Positions 44,086 through 56,397 of a stretch of DNA of 64,000 bases are shown one piece after another. Origin of the DNA: Podospora pseudoanserina (Eukaryota > Ascomycota > Sordariomycetes > Sordariales > Podosporaceae). The notes beneath the pieces were generated by a model. The model did not search any database. It was given only the letters and a program-made list of their open reading frames with translations, and was not told where the DNA came from. A program made the translations under genes and the position numbers. Each line of letters begins with the position of its first letter. Within the stretch, counting starts at the first letter, position 1. The DNA lies in assembly GCF_035222485.1 (NCBI RefSeq), contig NC_085920.1, forward strand, positions 3,410,001 to 3,474,000, read 5' to 3'.

Positions 44086-45706
44086 ATGGCCGCTAATACC
44101 AACAACCAAGAACTCTCCAACCTACCATACATCCCACTCGAACCCTTCACAGGAACTGACCCAGCAGGAGGCGATGCCCTCGTCGAAGACCTCAATGTCT
44201 GGTACCAAGCCGGCGACATCTCCTTCATGATCATGTCCACAGCCTTCGTCTTGCTCATGATTCCCGGCGTTGGCTTCTTCTATTCCGGTCTCGCACGCCG
44301 AAAGTCGGCACTCTCCCTCATCTGGCTCTCAGTCATGGCCGCGGCCGTGTCAACCTTTCAGTGGTTCTTTTGGGGCTACTCTCTCACCTTTTCACATTCC
44401 GCTGGCCCCTTCATTGGGGACCTCTCCAACTTTGGCTTCCGAAACGTCCTCGCCCATCCCTCCGTTGCCTCGAGCCGCATCCCCGATTTGCTTTTTGCTG
44501 TTTACCAAGGCATGTTCTCGGCTATTACCATCGCCCTGGCCACCGGAGCCGTAGCAGAGCGCGGGAGGATGCTTCCATGTGTTATCTTCATGTTTTTATG
44601 GCTCACTGTTGTGTATGATGCCGTTGCTTGCTGGACTTGGAATCCATCGGGCTGGTCCAACAAAATGGGTGGGTTGGACTTTGCAGGTGGGACACCGGTT
44701 CATATTGCCTCTGGAGCGGCCGCTTTGGCGTATAGTATGATGCTTGGAAAGAGGAGGGGTCATGGCACCCACGAGTTGAACTACCGGCCGCACAATGTGA
44801 CGCATATTGTCATTGGAACAGTTTTCCTGTGGGTTGGGTGGTTTGGTTTCAATGCTGGGTCTGCGCTGGCCGCGAACATGAGGGCTATTATGGCGGCCGT
44901 GGTGACCAACTTGAGCGCTTGTGTGGGTGGGATTACGTGGTGTGTGTTGGATTACAGGCTGGAGAGGAAGTGGTCGACGGTTGGATTTTGCTCGGGGGTT
45001 GTGGCTGGGTTGGTGGCTATTACGCCTGGTTCTGGTAGGTCCCCTTTACCCACCTCACCTTTTTGTGAAGTTGTGGCTAACAACATCAACAGGTTACGTC
45101 CCAGTCTGGGCTGCCGTACCATGCGGCATCATGGGCGCCTCTTTTGCCAACTACGCCACCAAGCTCAAGTTCCTTCTCCGCATTGACGACGCTCTCGATA
45201 TCTTTGCTGTTCACGGCATCGGTGGTCTCGTCGGCAACATTTGCACCGCTTTCTTCGCTACCAACACCATCACCCGCCTCGACGGTGTCTCCTCTATCAA
45301 GGGTGGCTGGCTCGATCACAATTGGATCCAGCTCCCTATTCAGCTTGCCGACTCTTTTGCCGGCGGTGCCTATTCTTTCGTTTTGACCTGTGCTATCCTC
45401 TTCATTCTTAACCTCATCCCTGGGCTCCATCTCCGCGCAAGTGAAGAGAGCGAGATCCTCGGTATTGATGACGCCGAAATCGGCGAGTTTGCCTACGACT
45501 ATGTTGAGCTGACCAGAGAAGTCCTCAATGACGTCGAGGGTGACAACATGAGCTCTTACAGCGCTGAGCAGCCTATTCACCAAGGGCAAGGACGATATGG
45601 TGTTGCTATCTCGAGCGGGATGCCGAGGGAGAAGATTGTGAACATGAGCATGCCGTTGACGAACCACAGGATGTATGGACAAGGGTCGGCTGATCATGCT
45701 CAATAG
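44086..45706 (+). CDS. Amt/Mep-family ammonium transporter
   Basis: Plasma-membrane ammonium permease (MepA/MeaA or Mep1-3 type). Two exons, 44086-45034 and 45093-45706, give 520 residues. Eleven hydrophobic segments fit the family. Recognisable parts are WYQAGDISFMIMSTAFVLLMIPG, FFYSGLARRKSALSLIW, WFFWGYSL, AVYQGMFSAITIALATGA, and GGTPVHIASGAAALAYS with the first pore histidine. IFAVHGIGGLVGNICTAFFA carries the second. The cytosolic tail (after about 440) is acidic and serine-containing, the part that in yeast Mep2 takes part in Npr1-dependent control. The intron is GTAGGT..CAACAG. Which Mep paralogue this is cannot be decided. Confidence 0.95.
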
Positions 45707-45821
45707 TTGTGGGTTGACGGTTGAGGACTTTTTGGATATCAATCCTTGACGGGGAGAGGAGCACTTGTTTTGTTGTGCGATCTAGACCGGTTTCTTTCTG
45801 GTGTCTTCTATATCTTCTATG

Positions 45822-45824
<3 letters not shown>

Positions 45825-45882
<58 letters not shown>
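45825..45882. repeat. (CA)n(TA)n microsatellite
   Basis: About 14 CA units run into about 14 TA units, the reverse-complement arrangement of the array at 12207-12268. Confidence 0.95.
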
Positions 45883-45885
<3 letters not shown>

Positions 45886-46240
45886 CGGTAGGGAAGCAGG
45901 AGTTTGGGCATCTCACTGGTTGGAATTTTGGGAAAACAAAGCGATGGATGTTTTTGATGTATAGGGAGATGGATCATGATGGATTGATGGAACTCATGTG
46001 TATTATTTAGCAGAGTTGAGGATCAAAGGCAATAAAGAACATAGCATAATTATCTTCATCTTGATATTGCATTTCGGAATCTATTCCGTCTCTAGGTACC
46101 TTTCTTCCTTGAGCCCCTGTGTCAGAATGAGGGCCCGCCAACCACCCGGAAGCATGCCACCTCCCTTCTGTTGCCAGGAACGCGAGGAAGCTCTTTCCGC
46201 CTCATCGCACAAGCAGCTCTCACCTGCTAGCTGAGAACAC

Positions 46241-46375
46241 CCGGGGTCCCTTGTGGCAGAGGCCAACCCCAGGTGAACTTTCGCCGACGAACAGCTGACC
46301 TGCCTGCCTGAGCAGCTTGCTCGCCATACCCCGGGGTTCCTCATGACAGAGACCAACCCCAGGTAAGATCTTGCC
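46241..46375. repeat. diverged direct duplication, 90-base period
   Basis: Copy A (46241-46285) and copy B (46331-46375) share CCGGGGT, CAGAG-CCAACCCCAGGT and TGCC/CGCC at corresponding places 90 bases apart. Most differences are transitions. No coding role is seen. Confidence 0.7.
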
Positions 46376-47462
46376 AGTTGACAATCAACGATAAACGAGG
46401 AAAAATACGAATGAAAATGGAAGGTGAATGTACCAAGTTGTCAGAGTCGAAACGATGAAAATAAAAGGCAAGTGGGTGATGGATGGTTAGGGGTTTATAT
46501 AGGTACGCAGCAGCAGACAGCCGAAGAAAGTCTTTGTCCCACCCAAGTGTGGACGTCAGCAAAAAAAAAAAAAAATGACTGCTGTCTCCGGCGGCTCTCT
46601 CCACCCCCCCCCTTCCTCTCCACTTCCCTGATCAAAACTGGCCGGTCATATATGTAGCACAGTTTCAACCCATTGCTGTGAGCTGTCTTGCCAGTCATCA
46701 TCCACCATCAAACCGGTCACCAGTCTCAATCTCAATCCCCAATCCAACCCAACACAAACACAATTTCACACACAACTCCAAAAATAATACAACCAAATTC
46801 AATTCCTATCCTCCACCCCCCCCCCTTTTAGCTAACCCCCTTTTCTCCCCACACATCCACCCCCCTACAAAGAGTACACATACAACATAACACCAACTGA
46901 ATTTGTACATAGTCTCCTCTCCCCTCCCCCCCTTCTCATTTTGCCCAATCCCATTCCACCCATCCACCCAACAACAACTAACCCAAATGGTAATACAGTA
47001 TACACTATGTTATTTAACCCCCTTCTTCCCTCCTATAATAACCAAATCCAATCCACTCTACCCCAATAAAAATGGCACCGAGAATCGAACAACAACCCTC
47101 CCCAAAAGGAGCAAGTATACAAGAACAATAAACCCCAAAACCCCCTTGCAAAAAAAACCCAGGGTATGTCCATCAAGAATGCCAGAAACAGAAAAAGAAA
47201 AAAAATTGGCTTCAATAATAATCCAAAAGACAACCTCCTGTCCCCTTACCTATGCTTTCAAAGCAGAAAAGGGACATGCTCCAAAAAAGCGTGGTGTTGC
47301 GCCGTTTTCCAATTGCAAAAATCCCTGCAATGGCAAATGCATTCATCCAAACATGGCTTCCAAAAAAAAACACCAACAAAAAAACCATAACACAATCCAA
47401 CATGTTGTGTGTGTGTGTGTGTGTATGTCCTCGTTCAAACCATTAGGGCGTGGTCAGGGGGC

Positions 47463-50400
47463 TCACCTCACCTCGGTAGACAACCCCCTAAACCTCTCCT
47501 CAAAAACCCTCATCCTCTCCTCTTCAATCACCCTCTGCAGCCTCCTCGTCTCCCTCACCGCCTCCTCCCTCTGCTCCTGCAGGTTCATCACCTCAATCTG
47601 CGCAATGTTCATCCTCCCCACAACCTCTTGCATCTCGGCATCCGCCGCAGCAAGGGCACCCTCCAGCTCGGCCACGCGCCCCTTGAGCACCTCAACCTGC
47701 TGCGTCATGGTGCCGTCGCTGCCATCCAGCGAGTTGGCAGACCGCCTGATGTCTGGCCGGGCGGTGCCATAAGGCGAGAGAAGAGGCGTCGACATGCGGG
47801 GTGACTTGAGGTTGTTGGGCGAGGACACGCTGCGGAGGCTAAACATGGGCGACAGCGGCGACTTGGAGGGAAAGTGTCGTGGGCTGCGGAGAATGCCAGC
47901 ATTGTCGCGAATGCGCTGGAGCTGGTGGCTGTGGGCGTCCTTGAGCATGGCCAGCTCTTCCTCGTGGCGGGCCACCCGCTCTTCAGCGCCCGTCTGGGCG
48001 TGGACGACCTGCTCCTCGAGCGCACGAAGGCGGCTTTGCATGCCGGCAATGCGCTCGGTGCTCAGTCTCTGCTCAGCCTCACCACGGGCAATGGTGGTGG
48101 CCAAACGGGAGCGCAGAGCAGCATTGACATCAAGCTGGGAGCGCACCTGCAGGGCAAGCTCCTCCACCCGACGGGCAGACTCTTGCAGCTGATCAGCAAG
48201 ATCCTGCTCCACGGCAAACTGCTGCCTTTCCGAGGCTTGCATATTCTCGAGCCGAGTCTTGAAAGAGCTCGCCTCCGAGCGGGCATCCTCACGCTCCAAC
48301 ACGGCCGTCGAAAGCGACTGCTCCAGCCTCTGAATAGCAAGCTGCATCCTTTCATCCGAGCCGGCCGACTCCTCCAGCTGCTTGATTCTCTCCAACGCCT
48401 CGGCATACGCATCTTGCAGGTCCTTATACGCCTTTTCAAGAGAAGCCGACGTGACAGGCGCGACTCGCTCCTCGTGGCTGCCGCTGGCACGGAGCAGAGA
48501 TTCCGGAACCAAGATGTCATTCTCCTTCAGCAAGATCCGAAGCGTGGCGATTTCCTCTTCGGCGCGGTCGAGATCCATCTTGAGCCCACCCAGCCCCTTT
48601 TCCACCTGCCACTTTTGCTCGATAGCCTCTTCTGCCCGGCGACGCAGCACATTAATCTCCTCGCGAAGGTTCGAGACGTCTCTTTCATAGCCAGCCTTCT
48701 TGGGGGAAGCCGTGAGCAACCGGTCCCGTTCCATTTCCAGCTGGCGAATCCGTTTGGCGTTCTCGCGGTTCTGGAGCTCCTGTCTTTCAAGCAAGCTCCT
48801 GAGCGCACTGTGCAGCGCATCACGCTGAGCCTCGACGTCCTTCAACCTGTCGGCAAGGACCTCTCTTGGCTCGGTAGACGCAGGACCAGGTCGCGTGCTG
48901 TTGGACCGGGAGAGAGACATGGGGCGGTTCTTGTTCTTGAGAGACCCGGCAGTGACCGATGCCGACCTTGACAGGGCCATAGACATGCGAGTGCCGGTCT
49001 GCTTGAGCTCGGCATTTTGGGACCGCAGAGCCTCGAGCTCCTGCTGCATTTTGGAGGTTTCCGAGTTGAGTGACCGGAGAGCCTCAATCTCCCGCCGCAT
49101 CTGAGAAGCATCGGCAGTTTGCGACCTGAGAATCTCAATCTCCTGCTGCAGTCTGGAAGTGTCGGCATCCCGTGACCGAAGGGACTCAATCTCTTGCTGC
49201 ATCTTGGACGTGTCGTAGGCAAGTCTGGCGTTTTCGGCAGCCTCGGCCTCCAACCCCTCGACACGCATGCGCAACTGAGGAACGATTTCATCGCGTAGGT
49301 TGTCCCGCTCGTTTGACGCCGTTTGAAGCTCGCTCTTGAGCGCCGCAAGCAGGTCCTCAAAGTTGCTCTTGGACTCCTTCTCCTCGGCAAGCCGACGAGT
49401 CAAATCCTCGCATGTAGCCTCCAGCTCCTTGACCCTGTCGCTCGCCTCAGTATTGCCCAGCTGGGCGACATCAACCTCGGATGCCTTTTGTTGCAATTCC
49501 TGTATTTGCTGATCCAACAGCCGTCGCATGGTGCGCTCCTCTTGGAGCTTGGTGGTGAGCTCCAGTCTGAGCTGGGCTCTCTCCTGTTCGGCCCTGCGCT
49601 GTACTTGCGACACCTCTTCCTTGGCGTGGTCATATTCGCTAAACCTGGCCGAGCTGTAGCCAGAGTCTGAGAAATAGTCGCTCGTTCTTCTGCCCGGCAC
49701 CTGGGCACTGTTGACCTGCTCCTGCATCCTGTCAACGAGGTCCTCCAGATCCATCTCTCGCCGAATGGACGCGGCCAGTTCGGCGCCGATGGCCTTCAAC
49801 TCGTCTTCCATCTCTTCGATCTGAACCAGCGATGTCGTGCTGTCTGCGGGTGTTTGTAGGTAAGATTCACAATACTGTATGGCGGGGCTGTGTAGGTCGT
49901 CATTGGAGTAGGCGGATGGGCTCTTTGGTGACAGTGGGACGTCATAAGGCTCAGACTCTGTCACGACAGTCACTGGATTCTGAGAGGCGGGTGACAATGC
50001 TCTGTCGTCCGAGAACTCTGTTACCGAGGAGCGTGACGGTGAAGCGGCCCAGCCGAAGAAGGCACCAAGCTTAGAGGACGCTGGCGATTTCGGTAGCGGC
50101 TTGTTAAGATTACTGTCTCTGGCAGTCCTGACGGGTGACTCTGGCACACTTTCAATGGGTGATCCGAGGTCCAGGTGTGGTGGTGGTTGTTTTCGTGAGA
50201 TGAAGGACATGGTCTTGGTGTTGGTATTAACGTGTGTGGCGGGTTTGCCCTCGGCCTCTTGCTCCGGACCCGGAGAGTAGAGGTGGGTGTATTCGAACCG
50301 GTCGTAATCTGATTCCTGACTGGCTACACTGACCGTCCTAGCGCTAAGGCGGCCGTTTGGTTCGTGTGCGTGTGGTGTTTGAGAGGCGGCAGGGTTCCTT

Positions 50401-51042
50401 TCAACAATGTTTCGTAGCTGTACGTCTTCTTCCGCGCCGTCCTCTTGGGCGGCAGGAGATGATCTGTGAGAGAAAACCTGGTCAGTTCCATATTGCCACC
50501 ACTTTACCCGGAATAAGGTGACGACGAGTCACGACATACAGGTGGCGGCTGCTGTCCAGGCTTGGGGCGCGTTCCACAACCCGCAGCGAGCTGGATGCTA
50601 GGAGATTGCTCTGGCCTGGAAACTCATACAGCGTTGGGCTGTCGAGCGAGACGGACCTGGCGAACCTCTGCTCCGGGCGTTGGAGGTCCTCATAGAGCTC
50701 GGGCAGACGCGGGGACGAGTACCGAGTGGCCAAAGGCGAGGCCGTCAGGGACAGAGGCTTCCTCTTGATGGGGCCGGCTATCTGGGCCAAGCTGAGGGAC
50801 CGGCCGCCGCGAGGACTTGGGAGTGGCTGCTTGGGTAGCTGTTGGTCCGATGTCTCGCTCGGTCCAGGAGGCGAGATGGCCGAGCGTGGTGACTGGACTC
50901 TGGATGAAGCACTTGACGTGTCAGAGAGCCGCCTATGCTCGTGACGCTCAGGCTCGGGTGACTGAGGGGGAGGGTGGGAGAAGGTAGTTGGTGTGTGACC
51001 CCCTTCTTCAAAGGAGAAGCGATGTGCGTTGGGAGCAGCCAT
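47463..51042 (-). CDS. long coiled-coil protein of unknown function
   Basis: Two exons, 50540-51042 and 47463-50463, give 1167 residues. The intron is GTATGT..TCACAG. The N-terminal ~400 residues are serine/proline-rich and likely disordered, with many SP/TP sites. From about residue 390 to near 1020 the protein is heptad-rich coiled coil (e.g. EMEDELKAIGAELAASIRRE, RAEQERAQLRLELTTKLQEE), with a repeated segment around RSxDADTSRLQQEIEILRSQ that recurs about four times in tandem. A second disordered stretch and a last coil (RVAELEGALAAADAEMQEV) finish it. Fungal relatives are usually annotated only as coiled-coil or 'M protein repeat' proteins; I do not assign a function. The ATG at 51042 is preferred to MYTT at 51054 and 51093 by context only. 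Confidence 0.85.
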
Positions 51043-53109
51043 GGTGGTATACATAAGATGAGTTTGGAATCGATTTGCAACGCAAGAGTGCAACGGCGGA
51101 TTCGACTAGAGAATCGGCACTTGGGGGGGTCCAATCTTCATGCTTGGCTTGGCCTGACCTGGATTGGCTCTAGGGGGAGAGTCGCAATTAACTGGGAAAT
51201 GTCGAGGGGACTGGAAGTGACAGCGAGGAAAGGTCGTGAGAAAAAGGAGCATCACAAATTGGCGAATTGGCGCCCGGCTGCTTTGGGACATCCCTTCCGC
51301 TATACTGTGCTGTGGGGCCCCCTTCCATGCCAACCGTTCGCCTACAGGACCGGGATCCCTGGCACAACGCACCTCGGGCGCCCCCAATCACGGTCCAGAA
51401 GCAGGCAAGAGCGTTTGTTCCTTGCAGCTCAGGTGGTGCACGTCCCCCCCCTCCCCCCGATGCTCCCCAATCGCGGCGCCAATGCCGCCCCATTATCTTC
51501 TTATCCCCCGTGTACCCTGCGCAGCCGAGATGCAGGTACGGTTTGTGTCGCTGCAGAATACTCAATAAAAGGGAACTGATGTAGAAAGAACAAGGAGAAG
51601 CCTTCCCATCACCTATTGGCTTTTCCCTGAACTCAGGGGACATCCCGTCGAGTAAGGCCAGCAGTTCGTGATGAATCCAGCCAACCAATGAAGCAAACAG
51701 GGAATATCAAATCCAAATCTCCACACGGTGCATTGACGAATGAGACATGAACTCGCGATTGCCTCAAGGCTGGTGCTTCCTTCCTTTCTTCCCAGGTCCT
51801 TCCTTCCTAACCGCCGCCAGCCCATCAGCCTGCCACGTCCTGCCTATGATCCCATCCTTTTCTTCGGGTGCTTCGGAACAATTCTTCGTGGGTATTCAAG
51901 AGAATGCCGTCAACATCTGCATCTTATACCCCCCCCCCATCACCAGCGTCACGCTGAATGTGAATCTGCAATTTCGCGTCTGCGGAGCCAAAGACCTTCC
52001 CCCTTGGCCCTAAACACAGACCAGATCAGACCCTTCCTTTGCGGGGAAAAAACGGCCGACCACTCAGCCTGCTTGGCCTCATCGATGCACGACATCACCT
52101 ACCTATGCCGTGCCTTGCATCGCACCATCATGGCGCCGGTGATACTCTGTCGGAGAAGAAATATTTGTCTCCTCTCGTCCCAATGCCGGTTCAAACCTGC
52201 GGTGTTCGGTTCAACGGGCGGTAATGCAAAGACTCGGAGAAACAGGCGAGGACGGACACCGATGTGTGTGTGTGCGACAGAATGACAACATCAAGAATTC
52301 CACTGCAACTGCAACTGCCAAAAAAAAAAAAAAGGAAAAAAAGGAAAAAAAGGAAAAAAAGGGAAAAAAAGAGGAAAAAAAAGAGAAAACAAAAGAGAGA
52401 AAAAAGAGAGAAAAAAGAAAAGAAAAAAAAGAAGAAGAAAAAGAAAAAAAAAAGAGGAAAAAAAGAGGAAAAAAGAAAAAAAGAAAAAAAGAAAAAAAGA
52501 AAAAAAGAAAAAAAGAAAAAACTTTCGGGCCTCTGACAATGGCCTGCCTGGACGGGGACGGACCCAGCCGCTCGGCCACGTTGCTGAAGAGCCTCTGGAG
52601 GCGAGGGCGGGTAAACGAGTTTGATCGTCGAAACGTTGTTTTCTTTGGATGTGGTTTGGAACTTCCGACCCACACAGCTATCAAAGCTCGGTGTGTACAA
52701 GAGCTTGTCACATCCAGATGATTACGGAGTTTTTGTTATTGTCTCTGGTTTTTGTGTCACTGCCACAGAGCCGCAGGTTTGACTCAGAATCGGACGAGAA
52801 AACTGCTTTCTGCATGCCGGTGTTTGGGGACAGTAGGAAGAAAAGACGACATCAAAACACAAAATAAATAGAGAGCAGGTATGTAAAATCCCAGAGAGTC
52901 GCCAAATACCCAGATTCCCATCCATGTATGTATATACCCAATCCTTCTAACCATAACCCAACCCCCTCCAGCCGCTGTGAACGCGAATGTCTCTTATATA
53001 TGTTTCGTTATCCGTAGAATGCGAAACTCCAAGGCCCAGACAAAGGAAAAGAAAGGTCGTGGTGTAAAGCTCATGAAGTCGTAAGCAGGCATCTCTCTCA
53101 GCATCTCAA
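51043..53109. promoter_or_regulatory. upstream region of coiled-coil gene and RBR 3' flank
   Basis: Two kilobases without a gene I can support. It contains the polypurine tract at 52319-52521. Frames such as 51188-51688 (-) and 51740-52285 (+) overlap each other in opposite directions and show no motif. Confidence 0.45.
52319..52521. repeat. 200-base polypurine (GAAAA/GGAAAAAA) tract
   Basis: The plus strand is almost purely A and G for about 200 bases, built from short units such as GGAAAAAAA and GAAAAAAA. Lysine/glutamate and phenylalanine/serine frames across it are artefacts. Confidence 0.95.
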
Positions 53110-55592
53110 CTAAACATGAAAGCCCAACCCCCTTGCTCGTCTCGCCGCCTCCGCTCCAGTACCTCTCATCCTCGGCCTCGCTCCGGCCATCCCCGGCGCC
53201 CATGGAGGAGGAGTTCCCCTCACCAACCCCGGATTTGCCCCCGTCATCATGGGCGGGTCTCTGTCTCCGGGTTCCGGTGCAGGCGCGGGTGGCTCCTCCG
53301 GGGCAGCGGGTGCAGGAGCAACTGGTGGTTCAGGCTGCCTGTTACGCCTCTGAAGATGAGGAAAGAGCCACGCTGCTCCAGGCATGCCAGGCACACCCTG
53401 TGGAGCAGCACCTGGGATATCGGCAGGAATGACCGGCCGGTGAAAGAACGGACGATGTGGAAGTCGCTGCCCGGTTGGATCTCGAAGGGTGCCATCATCG
53501 TTGAAGAGCTCGGCGCCGGGGAGAGGGCCTTCGGTGCAGCCTTCGTTGTGACGGCAGAGGAGAAGACCGGTGCCCTGGGCGTGAAAGTAAGAGGCGGTGC
53601 AGACATAGCACCATTCGTGACCGCAGTGGCCTGGGGAAAAAAAAATACCAGTCAGTTTCTATTATTTTCGTGGCTGAAGAGAGAAGAGAACCTACAGGTT
53701 ATGTGATTACACCCAGCCGTTTTGTTTACTCTCCTCCCGCATTTGGGGCAATCCTTGGTCATCCCGGCCACTTCCCTTTCCGAGGCTTCCTCCTGTTCTT
53801 TTTTATCTTTTTGTCTCCTTCGGTATTGCTTGCATGTTTCCTCGGGATGGGAGACGTTGTGCTTGATACAGTGGCTGCCCTTGCACTTCCTGCAGTTAAA
53901 GGTAGGACACGCCTCCTGATCCCCAACCACACAACCATACTCACAGCCCACAGTGACGCACTGGACATACCCCTTCATCTGCTCCAGCGCATCCCTCAGC
54001 AACCACCGGTCATACCGCTCAAAAACCTCTCTTGTCGCGTACCGCTTGACATCGTGATGTCCCAGGATAGCTGAGCAGTCCGTGTCTGGACACTTCAGCC
54101 TCTTCCACCTCCCCGCCTCCATACTCTCCACCAACCACCGCCCCAAACACTCCTCGCAAAGCGGCGGCTTATGCCCCTTACACCCCCCAGCAACAACCCT
54201 AACCGGGAAATCCGTCACCCTCCTCCCCTCAACACAAACATCGCAGATCTCCGTCTCCCTCAACAACCACCCCTCCTCCCCAGCAAAAACTTCTGCTTCT
54301 TCCACCCCCCCAAACTCAACCTCGTAAACCCCACCCCAAACCACCCCTTCGGTCTCCCCCACCCTCCTCCCATCAAACCTCACCCTCAACCCCCCCGATC
54401 CCAACAACCCCTTCCTCGACAACCGACTCCTCCCCCTCCCCTCAGTGACGTTAACCAACCCCCCCGTCACAAAATTTGCTTTCAAATCCCTCACAGTCCA
54501 CTTTCCCTCCCCACTCCCCGGATGAACAACATACCTCCTTCCCGCCCTCTCATTCCCCCACCCCTTCAGCCTCACCTCCACCCAACCCTCCCTGTGCCGG
54601 ACATGAACCGCCAGATACCTCGTCAGCCACCTCTTCCCCAACTCCCGCAACACCCACCCCTCCCCCTGGAGGAACCCGTGAAACATCCCATCGTCGGCGT
54701 ACAGCCTTATCCTTCTTGGCTCTTTAATCCCAAGGTAACCCGCTATTTGTCTCCTCACCTCCCCCACCGTTGCGCCGTCCTCTTCAATGAGTTTGTTGAG
54801 TTCCATCTTTTGGGTGTTGTTGATGCAAATGGAAAACTCCCATTTTGTTGTTGGGGGGGTATTGTTGTCGTTGTCATCCACGAGTCGGTACCAAACCGTC
54901 ACCCGTGACGACCTGCCACGTGAAGACGGGATTTGGGCGCCGGTGTCTAGTTGTTTTCCCGAGGAGGTGAATAATTTGACCACGGCTTGTTTCTCAGACT
55001 TGAGTTCGTCTCGGATGAACCGCTCTACTCGGCCGACTGCCAACCCACCGGAAGAAGACCGGAACTGGAAGGAGAGCTTGAGGAAGGAGGGGTTGGAGTC
55101 GAGGAGGGGTTTGAGGTCTAGGGTTAGACGGGTTTTGGCTGGTTTGGTGGAGGTGGAGATTCTTGAGCCGGCTTTGGAGAGGGAGCGTTTCTTTCCTGGG
55201 GGGGTGCCGATGTTGCTGGAGGGGGATTTTTTGTGCTTGGGTTTGGGGGGACGGGGGCGGAAGAAGGGGTTGCGGTGGCGGGGGGAGGGCTTTTTGTTGA
55301 GGGGGATGTCGTAGACGTGGTCTGTGGAGGGGTTGGGGTTGGGGGGGTATTTATGTTTTGGTTTGGAAGATGGGTGGTGGTTGTGGGAGGATGATGATGG
55401 TGGGGGGGAGGGGTCTTGATGGTGGGAGCGGCGAGATCGGTGATGGTGGTGTGAGGAGGAGGAAGGTTGTTGTTGTTGTTGTTGATGATGATGATGGGGG
55501 CGGAAGAAGCGAGATAAAAAGCCGGAGGGGGTTGAGTTGCTTCTGCTTCTGCCGCCGCGGAGCTCGAGGGGGGGGTTTTGCTCTTCGGGCAT
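53110..55592 (-). CDS. RBR-type E3 ubiquitin ligase (RING-IBR-RING)
   Basis: Predicted ubiquitin ligase passing ubiquitin through a RING2 cysteine. Two exons, 53696-55592 and 53110-53630, give 805 residues. The N-terminal ~130 residues are low complexity and rich in S, P, Q, H and basic residues. The middle (about 150-430) has no domain I can name. RING1 begins EICDVCVEGRR and continues CKGHKPPLCEECLGRWL. The IBR has YVQCVTVGCEYGC, FNCRKCKGSHC and HNVSHPEETC. RING2 is DCPKCGRRVNKTAGCNHIT joined across the intron (GTAGGT..CCCCAG) to CHCGHEWCYVC; the cysteine after NHIT is the catalytic candidate. A proline-rich tail follows. The start at 55592 (MPEEQN) is preferred to the open extension to 55808. 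Confidence 0.93.
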
Positions 55593-56397
55593 TTTTGGAG
55601 GGTTGGGTGATGAATGAGTGTGAGAGAAGATGTATAAGTGGGAATGAGAGGTGGAGTGGTTGGTAAAAGGTGATGAAAAATGAAGGTAAAAATGATGTGG
55701 TTGATGAAAAGTGATTGTTGTGAACAGCCCCTCTTCAGAAGAGCTGCTGTCAAAAGTTGGCGGTGGTGGTGTGAGTGATAATGATAATGATGGTGGTGGT
55801 GGTGGCAAGGCTGTGAGTGGCCATCATGAAGAACAGTACCCAGGCAGCCGTGTCATTTCCTAGCAACGAGATGTCAATATTTGTATGGGAGAAACACAAG
55901 CTGCATAATCAAGCGTCAAGCCGTCAAGCCACGAGGACGGGGAGGGAGGGGGGACAAGACATACATACAGTATTTGATTTTTCTTCACGAAGAAAGATGG
56001 ATGCCTTACCTTTTGAAAGCCCCAGATTGGGAATTGTTCGGATGGTGGAGAGCAAGGCTCGGTGGCATCCGATCCAATAGACGGTGAACACTGCAGACCA
56101 CTGCAGCGGTGTCGTTTGTCAGCAGCCAATCAACCGAGAAGGGCTGCAGGAAAGGTGTGTTGTCAAAAGGACCAAGTACCTGGCTAGTCTGTTAGTATGG
56201 AGTCTCTCGGCCATCCATCCTCAGAGTGACACACAACACAAGTATCCACATCCACATCAAAGAAGCCGTTCCAGTTGTATAAAAATCTACAGGGAAAAAA
56301 AAGGGAAATAAAAACAATACACAGATACAACACAAAACTCCCCTGGGAACCCCCCCGTCAGCTCGCATCCGATGCCCTCTACCCTTCCGCTGCCACC
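55593..56397. promoter_or_regulatory. upstream region of RBR gene
   Basis: An 800-base spacer between the RBR start and the decayed gene. A GAT/GGT-rich run (55765-55805) lies in the probable leader. No gene is recognised. Confidence 0.5.

Larger units (their letters stand above)
45707..47462. other. convergent 3' region AMT/coiled-coil gene
   Basis: A 1.75 kb spacer with no gene recognised. It contains a CA/TA microsatellite, a diverged 90-base direct duplication (46241-46375), an A14 run (about 46561-46575) and a GT run (47405-47424). The 46660-47400 part is strongly C/A-rich on the plus strand. Confidence 0.55.

Noticed and set aside
43353-44096. 247-codon frame before the ammonium transporter
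   Set aside because: No family motif, overlapping frames on both strands, and it ends over the transporter start. More likely leader or promoter sequence.
51188-51688. 166-codon minus-strand frame upstream of the coiled-coil gene
   Set aside because: No motif, weak composition, and competing plus-strand frames in the same place.
52224-52721. Lysine/glutamate-rich and phenylalanine-rich long frames
   Set aside because: They arise from the polypurine tract, present on both strands in several frames.
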